This document shows, piece by piece, positions 60,951 through 64,000 of a stretch of DNA of 64,000 nucleotides. The stretch is from Whalleya microplaca. Its lineage: Eukaryota > Ascomycota > Sordariomycetes > Xylariales > Xylariaceae. The notes beneath the pieces are model-generated. The model did not search any database. It was not told where the DNA came from and saw nothing but the letters and a program-made list of their open reading frames with translations. Numbering within the stretch: position 1 is the stretch's first letter; each line of letters starts with the position of its first letter. Location: contig MU385760.1 of NCBI GenBank assembly GCA_022497155.1, positions 248,001-312,000 of the forward strand. The letters are read 5' to 3'. The position numbers and the translations under genes were made by a program.

Positions 60951-61674
60951 TGTGTTGTAAACGCTTCAGATGAGAAATTCGAAAAAGGCAGTGATGTACC
61001 TAGGTAATGGTCGATGTATAGAATAAATAAGAACACCGGTCAAGGAGTCCTTGGCCGGCTGTGTATGTATTACCTTTTGGCGGTGCACACGATGCTTGCA
61101 AGTTGCTGCTGGGTACAGATTTATTAGATAGACAGTAGTTTGTTTCATGTATGGCATACGTATGGAACGATTACGACTTCGAGATGGTTCCCTCCATTGC
61201 CACCGTTGTTTGGCGGTACCTATGCGCAGGTGTGTGGCCTGTGATACCTACCTGTGAAGATTGAGGTGCGAACATTGAAGCGATTGCCACTGGAACCCCC
61301 AGCCCGGTTTCTTTTGCAGCACTAGCGGCAACTATGGATAACTAGGTACAGAAGTACCGTACGGAATACATGCGCACCTACCTACATACTTGGTAAATGC
61401 GAGTAGGTACATGTATCTGCAGCCTGCACGGTGGCGTGGTAAAAATGGAACCGGCTCAAGAGTACCTACCTACCAAGGTTAGGCATCCAACGGGTACGTA
61501 CATATTGCTGATATGCATGTACTGGGATTAAGTACCTAAATAGGTGACCGTCTAACAGGGATGGAGCGATATCTAATCTACGTACTCCGTCGTAGTACGG
61601 ATTACATGTACAATCTGTATCCGTATGTGCGGAGGTAAATCCGTACTATGATTATTATGTAATACCAAGTGGCT

Positions 61675-61746
61675 GAGAGAGAGAGAGAGAAAGAGAGAGA
61701 GAGGGAGAGAGAGCTCTCAAAAAAAAAAAAAAAAAAAAAAAAAAAA
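61675..61746. repeat. (GA)n microsatellite followed by A28
   Basis: GA dinucleotide run with few interruptions (61,675-61,713), then GCTCTC, then 28 A (61,719-61,746). Sits in the divergent promoter; prone to length variation and sequencing error. Confidence 0.95.
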
Positions 61747-62131
61747 GAATTCCCACTTCGATATATTCCCAAAACTCGGGTCGTTCACTTCCTCTCATTT
61801 ACGCGCTCCCCACCCCCCGGCCGGCCATCTGGTGTTTTCCATCTGGTGTTCTCGCGCCGCCTCTGCGCCCGCAGCTATCAGATTATTTTTATACCCAACC
61901 GGCCACTCGCTTTTACTGTATGTGCAATACCTCCTGTACAATACTACCTGCTGTACAATTCCTGCTGTACATACAATACCTTCCCTACATCCCCCCTCCC
62001 CCACGACGAGTAACATCATCCTGTCCTTTCCTTTGCTCTCTTGACGTAGGAACTGGCATCTATAGGACTACATAGTCAGGAAGGTGAGCCAGAGCTCATA
62101 TTCACATAATAGCATGTGATTTCAACTGCGT

Positions 62132-62220
62132 CCTCATCATCACCGTCACCATCACCGTCACCATCACCATCACCATCACCAGCATTCAGCATTCAGCATT
62201 CAGCATCAGCATCACCACCT
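62132..62220. repeat. (TCACCA/G)n and (CATTCAG)n tandem repeats
   Basis: CACCGTCACCATCACC hexamer units (62,140-62,180), then AGCATTCAGCATTCAGCATT units to about 62,215, in the putative 5' UTR or promoter of the ING gene. Confidence 0.9.
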
Positions 62221-62476
62221 TGTTTGTTGTTTGTGTCGTTTTACCGTCCCCCCCCACTGCACTATATTCAATGGCCAGACAGCATCAGAACGAGGGGATA
62301 GAGAAATAATATAATACACCGGACAGAAGGCAATCGAGACATCCTCCACTTTCCACACTCCACGCTGCGTTCTAGTTCTAGCTCTACCCTCTGTCCCGTC
62401 TTCTATCTATCATCTTTCATCACCCTTTAGGCCCAGAGCGCGCGCGCCCCCCGCTGAGAGGGCCAGGTTAACAGCC

Positions 62477-63865
62477 ATGCCTAGAGACGACCTCTCCATA
62501 GACTTCGTGAAGAAGATGGCGCCCTCCGTCGAGGCCCAAGACCCGGCCATGATCCTCGAAGATTTCATCCACCGCACCGCCAATTTGCCCGAGGAGATCC
62601 GCTTCATCCAGGACGAGATTGCCGACAAGGACCGTTCCTACACCGAATGCGTCAAAACCATCGAAGATTGCGATACCAAAATCCAGCGCTGGATTCGTGC
62701 GAATGGGAGCCACCAGCACAACCCGCGAGAGCAGCTGCTCCGAGACACCATCCGCGAGACCTACGCCCGAGCCGATAAGCTCGCCGAGGACAAGATCATC
62801 CTTGCCCAGAAGGCGCAGACGCTCTATGACAAACATCTTCGCCATCTCGATCTTCAGATCAAGCAGCTATGCGACAGAGGCGAGCCCGGCTTCACCGACC
62901 CCGACGAGATACCCTCGACCGTACGACCGAGCGCCGCAAACAACAGCAACACGAGCCTGCGTGTATTGGCTGTCACGACAGCCTCGACGCCGCTCAACCC
63001 GATCAACACCAATGTCACCCCAAATGGAGTAAGGCCATCCAATCCTCAGATCCGCACCACGCAGTCTCAAATCCACGGCTCCAATTCCGCACCTACCTCT
63101 CCCGCCGCCAGCATGATCATGAACCGAACCCAACGCGAGTCCTCCGCCGGACCTGGAAGCGGCGTTCCTAAGCGGGGCCCGCGGACGAATCCAAGCCTAG
63201 GCAGCGTGCCGGCAGCCTCGAGCGGGCTTGCGCGCCATTCGTCTCTCGGACCCGGCACGCCCAAAGCGGGCACGCCAGCGGCGACAGCGCGCGCCGGCAG
63301 CGCGGGGCCCCGGGCCATCAAGGCGGGCAGCGTAGGGCCGGGGCGCAAGGGCACGCCGTCGGCGGGCGTAGGCCGCAAGAAGCCTCCGAGCTCGAAGTCG
63401 ACGCTCTCTCGCGTTAAGCGCGCGGGCGTGTCCAAGGGATCGCCTGCGTCGACGGCCGACAGCGAGCTCTCGGACGCGGCGGACTCGGCCCCGTCGTCGT
63501 CGCGCGCCGGCTCGCGCGCCGGCAGCGGCACCCCGGTGCCTCGTCCACAGAACAACACCAACAACCACCACCACCACCACCACCGACCTCCTCACTCGAA
63601 ACAGCACGTCGACGGCGACGGCGACGAGGACATGGCGGACCGCGGGAGCGACACGTCGGCGGGCGGGGGCTCGGACGACGAGGACGAGGAGGGCAAGCGC
63701 TATTGTCTGTGCCAGCACGTGTCGTATGGAGACATGGTGGCGTGCGACAACCCGGCCTGCCCCTACGAGTGGTTCCACTGGTCCTGCGTCGGCCTCAAGT
63801 CCGAGCCCGAGGGCCGTTGGTACTGTCCCACGTGTACCGAGAACATGAAGAAGAAGGGAAAGTAA
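62477..63865 (+). CDS. ING-family PHD finger protein (462 aa)
   Basis: Histone-mark reader and subunit of chromatin-modifying complexes. The N-terminal ING domain (about 22-133: [22 protein letters not shown]) is helical and coiled-coil-like, ending in [16 protein letters not shown]. Residues 150-400 are low complexity (Ser/Gly/Pro/Ala, basic, a His6 tract at 364-369, an acidic run 399-405). The C-terminal PHD finger is complete: C410, C412, C423, C428, H434, C437, C450, C453. Y409, M420, D424 and W432 line up with the H3K4me3 pocket of ING2. The C-terminus is basic (KKKGK). Best guess Yng2/Png1-type (NuA4 acetyltransferase), with Pho23-type (Rpd3L) as the alternative. The first ATG has a fair context (AGCCATGC). 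Intron-free; GC-rich third positions, unlike the island. Confidence 0.9.
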   Translation: MPRDDLSIDFVKKMAPSVEAQDPAMILEDFIHRTANLPEEIRFIQDEIADKDRSYTECVKTIEDCDTKIQRWIRANGSHQHNPREQLLRDTIRETYARADKLAEDKIILAQKAQTLYDKHLRHLDLQIKQLCDRGEPGFTDPDEIPSTVRPSAANNSNTSLRVLAVTTASTPLNPINTNVTPNGVRPSNPQIRTTQSQIHGSNSAPTSPAASMIMNRTQRESSAGPGSGVPKRGPRTNPSLGSVPAASSGLARHSSLGPGTPKAGTPAATARAGSAGPRAIKAGSVGPGRKGTPSAGVGRKKPPSSKSTLSRVKRAGVSKGSPASTADSELSDAADSAPSSSRAGSRAGSGTPVPRPQNNTNNHHHHHHRPPHSKQHVDGDGDEDMADRGSDTSAGGGSDDEDEEGKRYCLCQHVSYGDMVACDNPACPYEWFHWSCVGLKSEPEGRWYCPTCTENMKKKGK

Positions 63866-64000
63866 GTAATTAGGAAGGGGGAACTGGGAGCTGAATACTG
63901 GTATGCTAGATCAGATCCGCTTATTAGTACATACAAATGATGGATGGTCCTCCTAAGAGTACAGCACCACAATCTCGTCAGCATGGAGAGACTTTGGGAA
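63866..64000 (+). other. 3' flank of ING gene
   Basis: Only 135 bp before the window ends; presumed 3' UTR, no further feature seen. Confidence 0.6.

Larger units (their letters stand above)
60951..62476. promoter_or_regulatory. Shared divergent promoter region, hos2 / ING gene
   Basis: 1.5 kb between two start codons facing away from each other, so it holds both promoters and 5' UTRs. About 61,200-61,660 is dense in TACCTACC / AGGTAC words and CGTACTCCGTCGTAGTACGG-like palindromes, a pattern familiar from Pezizomycotina intergenic DNA. The ING side has pyrimidine-rich sequence (62,340-62,440). No TATA box is obvious. The exact transcription starts cannot be read. Confidence 0.6.

Noticed and set aside
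62867..63778. Long minus-strand frames rich in Arg/Val/Ala
   Set aside because: Antisense to the GC-rich low-complexity part of the ING gene.

Overview
The window comes from a filamentous ascomycete (Pezizomycotina, most likely Sordariomycetes). Two things point there: fungal-type genes (class I deacetylase Hos2, an ING/PHD protein, guanine deaminase with one 72-nt intron) and a long AT-rich block full of dead LTR retrotransposons whose stops and substitutions look like repeat-induced point mutation (RIP: CAA/CAG to TAA/TAG, Cys to Tyr, Asp to Asn). The species cannot be named from the sequence alone.

Layout. Positions 1 to about 53,905 are one AT-rich, gene-free island of nested transposons. 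By pairing equal-length terminal repeats and target-site duplications (TSDs) I could reconstruct most of the stack: a (+) Ty3/gypsy remnant (H) and a (-) remnant (G) at the left; gypsy-B(-) ending at 32,470, split by gypsy-B(+) (9,241-26,347), which is itself split by gypsy-C(-) (9,599-17,028), a 2.46-kb gag-only LTR element (20,729-23,186) and a solo LTR (24,223-24,431). Another solo LTR (28,346-28,610) sits in B(-). Gypsy-E(-) (33,827-41,199) is the least degraded. Gypsy-A(+) (42,534-52,815, TSD CGTAA) carries a hAT-like MITE (46,775-47,938, 8-bp TSD) and a solo LTR that is itself split by a 1.4-kb TRIM-like element (48,606-50,044), which contains a 10-N assembly gap.

The composition changes abruptly about 20 bp beyond the stop codon of the guanine deaminase gene. 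From there to the end, base composition is normal: guanine deaminase (-), a roughly 4-kb stretch with only one weak small-ORF candidate, then Hos2 (-) and an ING-family PHD protein (+) transcribed divergently from a 1.5-kb shared intergenic region. Hos2 removes histone acetyl groups, and ING proteins read H3K4 methylation for acetyltransferase or deacetylase complexes, so the pair is a small chromatin-regulator neighbourhood next to RIP-type repeat DNA that would be expected to be heterochromatic.

The most interesting candidate for something undescribed is a roughly 90-120 nt tRNA-like module found in the same place, just upstream of the 3' LTR and in sense orientation, in three gypsy copies (A, E, G).
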